From: Kiritimatiellia bacterium
GTDB lineage: Bacteria > Verrucomicrobiota > Kiritimatiellia > UBA8416 > JABMPJ01
Assembly (NCBI GenBank): GCA_030745755.1
Contig: JASLOA010000046.1
Location: 19,250 to 83,249 of the forward strand
Direction: 5' to 3'
DNA length: 64,000 nt
Each line of letters starts with the position of its first letter. Position 1 is the stretch's first letter. Shown in pieces: positions 29,827 to 39,063 of the stretch. Under the pieces are notes generated by a model. It searched no databases, was not told the DNA's origin, and worked only from the letters and a program-made list of their open reading frames with translations. A program made the translations under genes and the position numbers.

Positions 29827-32800
29827 ACCAACACGCAGGACAGTACTGTATGCGGGCATTGGGCTTTTCGCGGTCTGGGCCCTCACGAACATGCAGCGGG
29901 TTGCCGCGGACGACGATTCCCTGATCCGTGTGGTCCTGGTTTCCATTTTTGCTGCCCTGATTCTGCTCAGGCCCAAGCCCGACAAGGAGAAGAATCCTGA
30001 CCTGTCGATCTCTCGCCTTCCTTTCTTGAACAATCCTCATTTCTCGCTGGCGATGGGGATTGGCGGGGCGCTCCTCTCGTTGGTGGGGACAATCTTCGTC
30101 GTCCATCAGTTCGAGTGGCTCGGAATTATCCTGTTGCTCTATGCCTGCCTGCGCTGGTCTCTGGATCTGAAGTACCGGCGCGACGTGTTGATCGCGGTCT
30201 TCCTGCTCTACTGGATGCACCCCATTCCGGGACAGGTGTTTGGCCGGTTTCAGCTCTGGATGCAGCAAATATCCGTGCAGGGCGCAGAGGGGCTGCTGTA
30301 TGCCCTGAACGTGCCGGTATGGGCACAAGGCTTCTACTTGCGGACCGGTCTGCTGACGGTGGGTATCCCCGAAGCGTGTAGCGGGATGCGCACGGCCGTG
30401 ACCGTATCACTCTGTACGTTCGGGGTCGGCCTGCTCTTTCGGCTGCGCTGGTTTGAGAACCTGGTGCTACTGGCAGCAGGCGTGGCGCAGGTCCTGGCCT
30501 TCAATATCTTGCGCATTGCCGCTGTCGTCATCCTGGCTCCACGCATGCCACGCGAATGGGCGGAGACAGTCCTGCACGATACGCTGGGTGTCTTCCTGCT
30601 TGTCACGATTCTGATCGTGCAGGTCGAAGTCTCTGCCTACAAGGTGTTTCGCGATAAGCGGCGGCGTATCAAAGAGGGCATACGCGATGGGGAATTGGAG
30701 AAACCTGACCGTGGGCGGGCGTTGCCGGGGGCATGGCGCCTATTTGTCATGGTGTGGAAACCGCTGCTGATGCTCGGTGTTCTCTCTCTTGGCGTGGCCT
30801 ACCTTGTCTACAAGCAGCGTTCACCGCATAGGCTCAACATGATGCGGCCGGTCATTGACGCCCTTCTGGAGACAGAGGTGGAGGCAGCCAGCGCGGCGAT
30901 CCGTGAGGCACTGGTCCTGGCGCCAGGCGATCGTGACCTCCTCAAGAAGCGGGCACATGTGCTGCTCGTGAAGCAGGACTATGTCAGGGCATTAGAGGTG
31001 ATTGACTCGATCCCGCCGCCACTGGACATTCTCGAATCCATGATGCGCGGCCGGGCCCTGATGTCGTTGGGACGGGTGGATGAAGCCTTCAGCGTTGTAA
31101 GGGATGCGTCGCAGCAGGCGGGGGAAGCTCCGGGTGCAGCCATTCTGATGGCCGAGTTTGCGGCCGTTAAGGATATTCCTGAGCAGGTCAACAGGAGCAT
31201 CGTTCTCGCGGCCCGGTCACACTTGATTCAGGATCGCGTACGGGCCCTGTTCCCTTACCTGGCGCTGCGTGAGCAGTGGGAGACGATTGTCGAGTGTGAC
31301 AACTCCTCGGTTCCCTATAGCGATATCGGTCCGGCGCTGGTCGCGGTCCAGGCCCATCTGCACATGCGCAACGTGGCGCGTTCAGCAGAGATCATGAAGG
31401 AGATCATCCTGAGCGATCCCGATGACCCCCGTTTCCTGAGTAGCCTCTTTTCCCTGGCGATGAGTGAGCCCGGCGGACGCTGGGAAGAGATGTTTGCGCA
31501 CAACTTGACTCAGAACCTTGGGAGGCTGAACGCGGATCGGCTGGCATCCTATATCGACTATGCGTTCCGGCTCAGTCGTCCGGATCTGGCCTGGCTGGCC
31601 TGGCTTAGCCTGCGCGAGCTCGATTCGGGCGACCCGGCCCTGCATCTCTCGCTGGCACGCTTCAACGGCATGTGGTTCATGTTCAGGAAGCACGCACTAT
31701 CGGTTGAAGCGGAGAGCGCTTCCCAGCGGATTGACCTGCGCCGATTCTACCAGGCGACGAGCGACTTGAAGCCTTTCAAGGCGCTGTGGGATCATGTTCC
31801 TGAAGGTGCAGCGGTGGCCGGATCGCGAGGCACCGAGGGGCGTACGCGATACCTTGAACGTTTCTTTGCCGAGATCGATAAGCGAGCGGCAGCCGGAACA
31901 CTCAACGAACGCATGGATCTATCTGTTGCACCGGCGCTCGGTCTGGCCGGGAAGTACAAGGAGGCCCATGCCAAGTTGAGAGAGATGGAAGAGCGCTATC
32001 CTGAGAAGAAGCGGGAGATCCTCTATCAGCGTGCCGTGTTCCAGAATCAGCAGTCACGCTGGCAGGCGCTCTACGAAACAATGGTTGCCTACCGGGCGCT
32101 GCCGAACTACCAGCCCCGATTGGGCGCTGACCTCATGTTTATCAATGCCATGATGAACCTGAACATGGGTGTGGCTGCGCTACACACGGCCGAAGAGGCG
32201 CGCCGAATCTATCCGGGTTCACGCCGGGTCCATGCGGCGCTCGCTGCAATCTGGGATGTGTTCCGGTACAAAGATCAGTCCCTCTTCATCCTGGAGAAGG
32301 CAGGGGATCCTGATCCACGCGTGGTCGCCCAGCTGTACTACGACACAGGGCGTACGCGTGAAGCGGAGCGGATCAGTAACGCGATGAGCGTTGGGATTGT
32401 GCGGAATGAGCGGGGAGAGCAACAGCGACTCACGTTGCCGCGGGCCCAGTTGATCATGGCCAAGCGTTGGCCCCCGCCGCTGGATGCGGCCGGGTTCTCC
32501 GCGGAAGCGGCGGAGTATACGGCGGAGCTCGACAAGGCAACCAGTCCCTACATCATCGCCTTGCGGACCCTGTCGCGCGACTGGTGTCTGGCCGAGGGAA
32601 AGGGCAGCGTTTCTGACGTCGCGACCTGGGCTGCCATCGGCCGCAACGAGTTGGAAAAGGCCGGCGCGCTTCATCACCTGACCATGCTGTTGGCGCGCCA
32701 GGAACGCTATGCGGAGGCAGCCAAGGCTATTGAAGCGGGACTTGAGCTGATGCCCGACTCGGTGGTGCTGCGGCGTATCCACATGGTTGTGGCCGAAGAC

Positions 32801-33853
32801 CGGGCGGCGGCTGTTGCGGCAGCGAGAGAACACTGCCCCGATGATCCGGATATATGGCTGGCGTCTCTTATGGTGCGTCTCATCTCAGACGGACGAGGCG
32901 AGTGGGCGGGGGCCGAGATCAAGGCTGCTGTCGTCGATCGTCGGTTCTCTCCGGAGACGTTTACGCGGGCGGGTGACTTTCTGCTGGATTCGGGGATGCC
33001 GGTGGCGGCAGCCGCTGCCGCACGGCACGCGATTCAGGTGTCGCAGGGGCTGCTTCCGCCCTATGTGTTGGGCATCCGAGGCGGGCTTGTGCTGAAGGAG
33101 TATGAATGGGCATTGTCCTGCGCCTTGACCGGGGCCGAACTGGCCAGGGAGCCGGATATTTTCTATCGGGCCGTGGTCATGCTGAAATGGGCCCGTAACA
33201 GCCGGGATGCGGACGTGGTCAAGGCGCTGCAGTACCTGAGCGAGCAGAACCCCGAAGAACAGCAGTGGGCTGAGCGCCTGGGACTTGTCTACTTCGAGAA
33301 GCGCGACACACGCCGGGCCTTGAGTGTATTGTCCCCCGTGATCGACAAGAATCGCCCCAAGGTCCGTATACAGTCGCTTCTCATGGCGGCCGAAGCGGCT
33401 CGGATCGAAGGCAATCACGTCAGGGCGGTCGAGATTCTGGAATCGGCGTACGGGATGTATCCGGACAGCATCAACATACTCAACAACCTGATCTACACCT
33501 TGCTCGAGGACACCGCGACCGTATCGAGAGCACAAGAGCTTCTGCCCCTCCTGCTTGAAATGGGGCAGGACTCGTTCCCTGTCCTGGACACAGCCGCCAT
33601 GGTCTACCTGCGCGCCGGCCGGGTCGATCGTGCACGTGAGTATATGGACCGGGCCCTTTCGCTCGTGGAGCCCGGGCACTATGCCGCGTTGGAGGTGACC
33701 CTGAACGCCGCCGAGATCTATCTTCTGACGGGTGACCTGGAAAAGGCCGAGAGTCAGCTGGAAGCCGTCTGGGAGTATCCCGAGCGTCCTGCTTCAACGG
33801 ATAGGCGTGCCAAAGTAATCCAACAGAAATTGAAAGACCGCAGAGGCCAGTGA
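29816..33853 (+). CDS. Exosortase fused to a long TPR region
   Basis: A 1345-residue protein. The first 285 or so residues are a multi-pass exosortase/archaeosortase domain with all three expected catalytic residues: Cys188 in IPEACSGMRTA, Arg233 in NILRIAAV and His254 in VLHDTLGVFLL. After a further helix (about 310-335, LLMLGVLSLGVAYLVY) come roughly 1000 residues of helix-turn-helix TPR-like repeats (ALVLAPGDRDLLKKRAHVLLVKQDYVRALEV, RAVEILESAYGMYPDSINILNNLIYTLL). Exosortases cleave and anchor PEP-CTERM proteins; a substrate lies at 11090. In other phyla the TPR partner is a separate protein. It is co-translated with the barrel gene upstream. Confidence 0.9.
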   Translation: MSSEPTRRTVLYAGIGLFAVWALTNMQRVAADDDSLIRVVLVSIFAALILLRPKPDKEKNPDLSISRLPFLNNPHFSLAMGIGGALLSLVGTIFVVHQFEWLGIILLLYACLRWSLDLKYRRDVLIAVFLLYWMHPIPGQVFGRFQLWMQQISVQGAEGLLYALNVPVWAQGFYLRTGLLTVGIPEACSGMRTAVTVSLCTFGVGLLFRLRWFENLVLLAAGVAQVLAFNILRIAAVVILAPRMPREWAETVLHDTLGVFLLVTILIVQVEVSAYKVFRDKRRRIKEGIRDGELEKPDRGRALPGAWRLFVMVWKPLLMLGVLSLGVAYLVYKQRSPHRLNMMRPVIDALLETEVEAASAAIREALVLAPGDRDLLKKRAHVLLVKQDYVRALEVIDSIPPPLDILESMMRGRALMSLGRVDEAFSVVRDASQQAGEAPGAAILMAEFAAVKDIPEQVNRSIVLAARSHLIQDRVRALFPYLALREQWETIVECDNSSVPYSDIGPALVAVQAHLHMRNVARSAEIMKEIILSDPDDPRFLSSLFSLAMSEPGGRWEEMFAHNLTQNLGRLNADRLASYIDYAFRLSRPDLAWLAWLSLRELDSGDPALHLSLARFNGMWFMFRKHALSVEAESASQRIDLRRFYQATSDLKPFKALWDHVPEGAAVAGSRGTEGRTRYLERFFAEIDKRAAAGTLNERMDLSVAPALGLAGKYKEAHAKLREMEERYPEKKREILYQRAVFQNQQSRWQALYETMVAYRALPNYQPRLGADLMFINAMMNLNMGVAALHTAEEARRIYPGSRRVHAALAAIWDVFRYKDQSLFILEKAGDPDPRVVAQLYYDTGRTREAERISNAMSVGIVRNERGEQQRLTLPRAQLIMAKRWPPPLDAAGFSAEAAEYTAELDKATSPYIIALRTLSRDWCLAEGKGSVSDVATWAAIGRNELEKAGALHHLTMLLARQERYAEAAKAIEAGLELMPDSVVLRRIHMVVAEDRAAAVAAAREHCPDDPDIWLASLMVRLISDGRGEWAGAEIKAAVVDRRFSPETFTRAGDFLLDSGMPVAAAAAARHAIQVSQGLLPPYVLGIRGGLVLKEYEWALSCALTGAELAREPDIFYRAVVMLKWARNSRDADVVKALQYLSEQNPEEQQWAERLGLVYFEKRDTRRALSVLSPVIDKNRPKVRIQSLLMAAEAARIEGNHVRAVEILESAYGMYPDSINILNNLIYTLLEDTATVSRAQELLPLLLEMGQDSFPVLDTAAMVYLRAGRVDRAREYMDRALSLVEPGHYAALEVTLNAAEIYLLTGDLEKAESQLEAVWEYPERPASTDRRAKVIQQKLKDRRGQ

Positions 33854-33880
33854 CGTAGATAAGAAAAGCCCCCGACTCGG

Positions 33881-33953
33881 TGGAGGTAAGGAGATTCGAA
33901 CTCCTGGCCTCTTGAATGCCATTCAAGCGCTCTACCAACTGAGCTATACCCCC
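33881..33953 (-). tRNA. tRNA-Ala (GGC anticodon)
   Basis: Read on the minus strand it begins GGGGGTATAGCTCAGTTGG, with anticodon loop ATGGCAT (GGC), T-loop GTTCGAAT and a 7-bp acceptor stem that includes the G3-U70 pair, the identity mark of tRNA-Ala. Discriminator A73 is present; CCA is not encoded. The flanks ccccgattcggtg (5' leader) and cgagtcgggg (3' trailer) pair to extend the acceptor stem, and the trailer ends in cttttctt, so the trailer may serve as a terminator. Confidence 0.95.
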
Positions 33954-34138
33954 ACCGAATCGGGGACTGCTACGAAAACGGGCGGTTTGTAGCATCTGGT
34001 GCTCAGCGTGTCAAGCCCTCCCGCGCACGTAATGCATCCGACTCAGGAAAGTTCTCTAAAGGGGTGGCCTTTCTCATTCTCGCCTGCTAGAATGCGGTGC
34101 TTCGATGATTGGTTAATAGGGCTCATAGGGAGGTTTTC

Positions 34139-34975
34139 ATGCATCCGGTTGTAAACCAGCTGATTCAGCTGGAGGAGTTGATTCTTATTCGTGATGAGCA
34201 GAAGCTCATGTCAGGTGAGGCGCACCTGGAGAACCTGAATGCCGCCATAAAGGCCATGACTGGCAAACTGCCGCGGGACGTCCGCGAGCATGCTGAGAAG
34301 CTTGGAAACAAGCAGCAGTCCGCCATCGTTCCCATCGCCGTGCAGGTCTGTTCGGGCTGCGGTATGTCGTTGCCCATCAGCCTGGTCCAGGCTGTGCGGT
34401 TGGCCCGCGAGGTCCATAACTGTCCCAACTGTGCGCGCATGCTCTACTTCGTCGAGTCGGCGGCCAAGCGGATCGCCAATAAACGGCGCCGTACGGGGCG
34501 CCAGAAGGGCGGCATTGCCCGTTTCTCGTCTCCGTCCCTGATGATTCCGAAGCTCACCTCCACAACGGTGGAAGAGGTGATTGAAGAAATGGCGTCCAAG
34601 ATGGAGGCCGAAGGGTTTGTGGAGGGATCCGACAAGCTCGTTGAAGCCGCCCTGCAGCGTGAGGCTATCGTCAGTACGGCGGTCGGGCACGGCCTGGCTG
34701 TTCCGCACGTGCGTGGCGTCGAGGGTGGAGGTCTGGCGCTGGCGGTGGGTCTATCGTCCAAGGGGATCCGATGGGATGGGGACCAGGAAGAGTTGACCCG
34801 GATCGTGGTCTTTATCGTGATACCCACGGCGGCCAGTGCATTCTACCTGAAGCTGTTGGCGGGACTGGCTGAGACATTCTCGGATACGGAAGCGCGTAGT
34901 GCTTTCCTGGCCGAGAAGGATGCGGATGGGATGTGGAAGTCCCTGGCAAAGCTGACGCGCAAGACCGTCAAGTAG
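34139..34975 (+). CDS. Zinc-ribbon/PTS EIIA fusion protein
   Basis: A 278-residue protein in two parts. Residues 1-115 form a coiled segment and a C4-type zinc ribbon (CSGCGMSLPIS...HNCPNCARML, DUF164/CT398-like). Residues 140-275 are a PTS EIIA type-2 (fructose/nitrogen) domain with the phospho-accepting His in GHGLAVPHVRG. No EIIB/EIIC genes are nearby, so a regulatory rather than transport role is likely (inference). The start at ATG 34139 is set by gggagg 5 bases upstream. The gene is convergent with the sulfatase, 9 bases apart. Confidence 0.82.
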   Translation: MHPVVNQLIQLEELILIRDEQKLMSGEAHLENLNAAIKAMTGKLPRDVREHAEKLGNKQQSAIVPIAVQVCSGCGMSLPISLVQAVRLAREVHNCPNCARMLYFVESAAKRIANKRRRTGRQKGGIARFSSPSLMIPKLTSTTVEEVIEEMASKMEAEGFVEGSDKLVEAALQREAIVSTAVGHGLAVPHVRGVEGGGLALAVGLSSKGIRWDGDQEELTRIVVFIVIPTAASAFYLKLLAGLAETFSDTEARSAFLAEKDADGMWKSLAKLTRKTVK

Positions 34976-34984
34976 CGCAACACG

Positions 34985-36382
34985 CTATATTTCTTTGCAG
35001 GGCGTGTCGCCGACCTGTGCCTGCAGGCGGTGAAGCTCCTCTTTCAGGTCGGCCACAACGTCCGCGTACTCCGGATTGGCGTAGAGGTTGTTCAGTTCCT
35101 GGGGGTCGTGCTCCAGGTCAAACAATTCCCACTCGGGCTCCCGTGACTCATCGATCGAGCCTGGCTGCCCCATGCTATCGGCATAATAGTAGATCAGCTT
35201 GAAGCGCAGGGTGCGTACCCCATAGTGGGCGTAGACGTTGTGATGAGCCAGGTGCATCCAGTAGCGGTAGTACATGGAGGTCTGCCAGTCTCCCGGTAAC
35301 CTGCCGTTCAGGAGTGGCCGGATGCTGCTGCCTTGCATCTCTGATGGGATGGGGATGCCGGCGTAATCAAGAAACGTGGGGGCAAGGTCAACGTTGAGAA
35401 TCATATCTTCACAGACCGCGTGTGCTGCGATCTCGCGCGGGTAACGGATAACGAAAGGCATGCGGAGTGACTCTTCGTACATGAAGCGCTTGTCGTACCA
35501 TCCGTGATCGCCCAGGAAGAAGCCCTGGTCGGACGTGTAGACCACAATCGTGTCTTCGGCCAGGCCGTTCTCGTCCAGGTAGTCAAGCAGCGTGTCGACG
35601 CTTTCATCCACCGATGCAATGCACGACAGGTAGTCCTTGATGTAGCGCTGGTATTTCCACTGTCGTTCTTCCTTCTCGGTTAACCCTTCAGGAACGGGTT
35701 CTTTCAGGTCGGTGGCATTCAGATCCCGGTCGACGCGCATTGTGGCGGCTGCGGCTGCACGGGCCCTGTTCTCGTAGTCGTCATGCAGCGTATCCGGTTC
35801 GGCGATCCGGGTATACCGCAGCTTGTCGATATGGCGCGGGGCCGGCTCCCATGGCCGGTGGGGCGCCTTGTGGTGGCACAGCAGACAGAAAGGACGGTCG
35901 CGGTCCCGCTGCTTCAGCCAGTCCAGTGACTTGTCGGTGATGAGATCCGTGACATATCCGGGCACGGTACTCTTCTCGCCCATTTCGATCATCTCCGGAT
36001 CGTGGTAGAGACCTTGTCCGGGCAGCACACACCAGTAATCGAACCCTTTGGGCTCATGCTCGGGACCTTGACCCAGGTGCCACTTGCCGACGACCGCGGT
36101 CTGGTAGCCGGCGTTCTGTAGGAGTTTTGGGAAGGTCGTGAGGCTGTTGTCCATCATGGTGGAGAGGGTGGTCACACCGTTGACGTGGTTGTAGGTGCCG
36201 GTGAGGATGGTGGCACGACTGGGCGTGCAGATGGAGTTCGTGCAGAAGCACCTGTCAAAGCGCATACCCTCGGCAGCAATACGGTCGATGCCGGGCGTGC
36301 GGTTGATACGACTGCGGTAGCAGCTCATGGCATGTGCCGCATGGTCATCCGACATAATGAACAGAATGTTAGGTTGCTTCAT
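34985..36382 (-). CDS. Sulfatase (CTPSR type I)
   Basis: A 465-residue formylglycine-dependent sulfatase. The metal site is SDDH (Asp12/Asp13), and the modification motif NSICTPSRATILTG places Cys52 as the formylglycine precursor. GKWHLG and YTSDQGFFLGDHGWYDKR are further signature blocks. The C-terminal region (WELFDLEHDPQELNNLYANP) is the usual DUF4976-like end. Unlike most PVC sulfatases, there is no signal peptide: the protein begins MKQPNILFIMSDDH. Its start overlaps the acyltransferase gene by 14 bases, so the two are probably co-expressed. The substrate is unknown. Confidence 0.93.
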   Translation of the reverse strand: MKQPNILFIMSDDHAAHAMSCYRSRINRTPGIDRIAAEGMRFDRCFCTNSICTPSRATILTGTYNHVNGVTTLSTMMDNSLTTFPKLLQNAGYQTAVVGKWHLGQGPEHEPKGFDYWCVLPGQGLYHDPEMIEMGEKSTVPGYVTDLITDKSLDWLKQRDRDRPFCLLCHHKAPHRPWEPAPRHIDKLRYTRIAEPDTLHDDYENRARAAAAATMRVDRDLNATDLKEPVPEGLTEKEERQWKYQRYIKDYLSCIASVDESVDTLLDYLDENGLAEDTIVVYTSDQGFFLGDHGWYDKRFMYEESLRMPFVIRYPREIAAHAVCEDMILNVDLAPTFLDYAGIPIPSEMQGSSIRPLLNGRLPGDWQTSMYYRYWMHLAHHNVYAHYGVRTLRFKLIYYYADSMGQPGSIDESREPEWELFDLEHDPQELNNLYANPEYADVVADLKEELHRLQAQVGDTPCKEI

Positions 36383-38300
36383 CGATACTGTGCTCCTCGG
36401 TCTTCACAGCGCTCTGCTGTTCCTGCCAGTAGGCGCGACAACGCGCCAGTGGTTCATCTCCAAAATAGCGGCGCAAGATGCGGTCATCTGCTTCAGACAG
36501 ATCTACAAGAATCAGCCCATCCAATACGTAATGGAAGGCGGGATCAATATTGAAACCGAGCAGCTTTCCGCCGAGCTTGAGGTACTGCTTCAGGAGAATG
36601 GGCATCCCCTTCATGTTGGTCTCGACATCGCCGATGAGCGATTCGACCTCGTCCACACTCTCGACCACTGTGCGCATCTCCCGATGCCGGAGCTTGCGCA
36701 GAAACGGCTGGCGTACCGGTGTGCGCGCCTTCACCAGTCGCGCCAGTTCGGGTTCAAACTTGTTCATCTTGAGGAACGCCATCAGCAGATTCCTCGAGCT
36801 GGTGCCGTAATCGTCGGAGATGCTGACGGGACCAAAGAGAATGCGATAGCGAGGATGGCGGACGATGTAGGCGCTGATGCCCTTCCATAGCATTAAGAGG
36901 GGGGTGTAGCTCTTCTGATAGCTGATCCGGACAAAGGAGCGTCCCATCTCCAGTGCCGGCTGAATGCGGTCAACCAGTTTGCGGCGATAGCGGAAGAGGC
37001 TATACGTATAGAGCCCGTGGAGACCACGCTGCGGGATAATCTCGTCCGTCGCGCCAAGACGATAGGCGGCTACGACTTCCTGCTTCTCACTGTTCCAGAG
37101 GAAGAGGTGACGGTAGTAGTCATCGTATTCATCCAGATCAATCGCCTGTCCTGTGCCTTCCCCGACAGCACGGAACGCCTCTTCGCGCAGGCGTCCTATC
37201 TCGTGGAGGATCGTGGGAATCTGTGGTGCCCGGGCGACCCATGCCGAGAGTTCCTTTGCTGTGAGCATGCGTTGCTCCGGATCGAGGCTGTCCAGTTCGG
37301 CCTTAAGTGCGGCCGGGGACGCGGGGGGCGCGATTGGCGCTTGTGGGGTGGCAGAGGTGTGGCGTCGCGGCAGCCGAATGATGCGGCGCGACCTGTGACC
37401 TTTTCTGTTGCGGAGGTTGTAGGTACGCATCCTGACATAGTCGATAATTTCGCGATCTGTATCCATGTCCTCCAGGCGCGAGAAGGGAATGGGGTTGCCG
37501 ACGTAGGCGGGGATAGTCCGGCCCTGTTTGTTCACCAGTTCGTGCGGAAGCATCGCGGTGCGTAGCCGGGGATGAACCAGTCCGAGCAGGTGAAACAGCA
37601 CCGTGTTGGACCCGTCGAAGAACACCGGCACCACGGTTGCCTTCGTGCGTCGAATGACGCCCCCGATGGAGGAGCTCCACTCGCCCTCGACCACAGCCCG
37701 TTTGCGCGGATCAAAATGGGCGACCTCCCCGGAAGGGAATACGCCAAAGATGCCGCCCTCGCGTAGCCACTTGATGGACTGCTTGATCGGGCGGATGTTG
37801 GCGCGCGGGGCATCCTTCCCGCCGAAGGGATCGACAAAGAAGAACAGGTCCTGCATCTCTGGAATACGTGACAGCATGTAGTTGGCCATGATACGCACAT
37901 CCTGGCGCACCATCTGCAGCATGGACGCCAGTAGCACACCCTCGACACCGCCAAAGCAGTGATTGGCGACAACGACCACCGGCCCGGACTCCGGAATGCG
38001 TGCCAGGTCGGCCTCGGTTACTTCGAACGAGAGGTCCATGGCCTCAAGAACATTGTCCGAGAACGGCTGTTCACGGGATCCGGCTGCGCTGCGCATGTAG
38101 ATGTCGTAGATGCCATCCAGCCCCAGCGCCTTGTCCAGAATGCGCCCGACAGGAAAGAAGAGCTTGCGCGAAATGCCACCCTTAAACGGGTTGCCCAGAC
38201 TGAACATGTGTGCCTGCGGGGCAGTACGGACAGTCTTAGTGCGCGGCGGCCGTCGCAGGCGTCGCTTGTTGCGTGACGTGAGATGGGGTGACTTATCCAT
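36369..38300 (-). CDS. Two-domain acyltransferase (OlsA-OlsB/OlsF-like)
   Basis: A 643-residue cytoplasmic or membrane-peripheral enzyme. Residues 80-320 are a PlsC/LPLAT-type acyltransferase with ANHCFGGVEG (the HX5E variant of the HX4D motif) and FPSGEVAHF. Residues 345-630 are a GNAT-like hemolysin/OlsB-type N-acyltransferase (YRLGATDEIIPQRGLHGLYTYSLF, VRISYQKSYTPLLMLWKGISAYIV, LKLGGKLLGFNIDPAFHYVLDGLILVDL). This pairing matches bifunctional ornithine-lipid synthases (OlsF); making aminolipids is the inferred role. It overlaps the sulfatase downstream. Confidence 0.82.
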   Translation of the reverse strand: MDKSPHLTSRNKRRLRRPPRTKTVRTAPQAHMFSLGNPFKGGISRKLFFPVGRILDKALGLDGIYDIYMRSAAGSREQPFSDNVLEAMDLSFEVTEADLARIPESGPVVVVANHCFGGVEGVLLASMLQMVRQDVRIMANYMLSRIPEMQDLFFFVDPFGGKDAPRANIRPIKQSIKWLREGGIFGVFPSGEVAHFDPRKRAVVEGEWSSSIGGVIRRTKATVVPVFFDGSNTVLFHLLGLVHPRLRTAMLPHELVNKQGRTIPAYVGNPIPFSRLEDMDTDREIIDYVRMRTYNLRNRKGHRSRRIIRLPRRHTSATPQAPIAPPASPAALKAELDSLDPEQRMLTAKELSAWVARAPQIPTILHEIGRLREEAFRAVGEGTGQAIDLDEYDDYYRHLFLWNSEKQEVVAAYRLGATDEIIPQRGLHGLYTYSLFRYRRKLVDRIQPALEMGRSFVRISYQKSYTPLLMLWKGISAYIVRHPRYRILFGPVSISDDYGTSSRNLLMAFLKMNKFEPELARLVKARTPVRQPFLRKLRHREMRTVVESVDEVESLIGDVETNMKGMPILLKQYLKLGGKLLGFNIDPAFHYVLDGLILVDLSEADDRILRRYFGDEPLARCRAYWQEQQSAVKTEEHSIDEAT

Positions 38301-38472
38301 AGTTCAGACTTGGAACCAGTTGTACCGCTTCCAGCCCCGGAATTCAATTCTGCATTTATCACTACAGACTTGAAGATGTGCTGGGATGTGCGAAACTCGG
38401 TCCCGTTCCCCATGGTTCTGGAGAAAAACGCAAGCCACGGGTGGCTGCTGCCCCATGGCGACGGAGTGTAAG

Positions 38473-38925
38473 ATGCAGATATCGGTCAATTCGGTTGTTA
38501 TCAAAGAACGCGTGCGTACGGATGTCGGCGACTTGACGACACTCATGGACAGCATGCAGAAGTTCGGGCAGATGAGTCCCATTGTCGTTACGCGCAAGCA
38601 CGAGTTGATCGCCGGCAATCGTCGACTCCTCTCCGCACGCCGGCTGGGCTGGTACACGATTGACGCCGTGGTGGTGGACCGGGAGAGTCCGGCCGACAAG
38701 CTGGAAATGGAGCTGGCGGAGAACGTCAACCGCAAGGACTTCTCTCCTGAGGAGCTTCTGATGGGCTATCGGCGCCTTGAGAAACTGCGCCGACCAGGCG
38801 TGGGCGTTCGCATTCGGCAGTTCTTCGGCCGGCTGTTTGGCAGGATCTTCAAGCGTGGCGGCAGTCGCCAGGCATTGCCATCCGAGCAGCAGAGCCCGAT
38901 GGAAGCAACCGCCGGAGATCTGTAG
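38473..38925 (+). CDS. Lone ParB/Srx-type nuclease-like domain protein
   Basis: A 150-residue protein with a ParB N-terminal-like domain: VNSVVIKERVRTDVGDLTTLMDSMQKFGQMSPIVVT, then the nucleotide-binding box ELIAGNRRLLSARRLGW. A conserved AENVNRKDFSPEELLMGYRRLEK helix follows. It lacks the ParB HTH and dimerization domains and ends in a basic, Arg-rich tail (RIRQFFGRLFGRIFKRGG). The function is not clear. The start at 38473 has ggag 6 bases upstream. The stop TAG begins a palindromic element. Confidence 0.78.
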   Translation: MQISVNSVVIKERVRTDVGDLTTLMDSMQKFGQMSPIVVTRKHELIAGNRRLLSARRLGWYTIDAVVVDRESPADKLEMELAENVNRKDFSPEELLMGYRRLEKLRRPGVGVRIRQFFGRLFGRIFKRGGSRQALPSEQQSPMEATAGDL

Positions 38926-39063
38926 TGTTGTGACTGATCAATACGCAAATGAAACAGGTTCACGATGTCATCCCGAGCTTGCCGAGGGATCTCCTTGGCG
39001 CCCAGTGAGTAGGAGATTCCTCGGCTTCGCTCGGAATGACAGTTACTTGTTTCACGAGCCAGC
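38923..39063. repeat. MITE-like palindromic element at the ParB-like stop
   Basis: It starts TAGTGTTGTGACTGATCA, with TAG the stop of the ParB-like gene. The REP core is 38967-39040. It is nearly identical, including outer flanks such as tacgcaaatgaaacagg, to the copy at 54651-54806. Confidence 0.78.
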
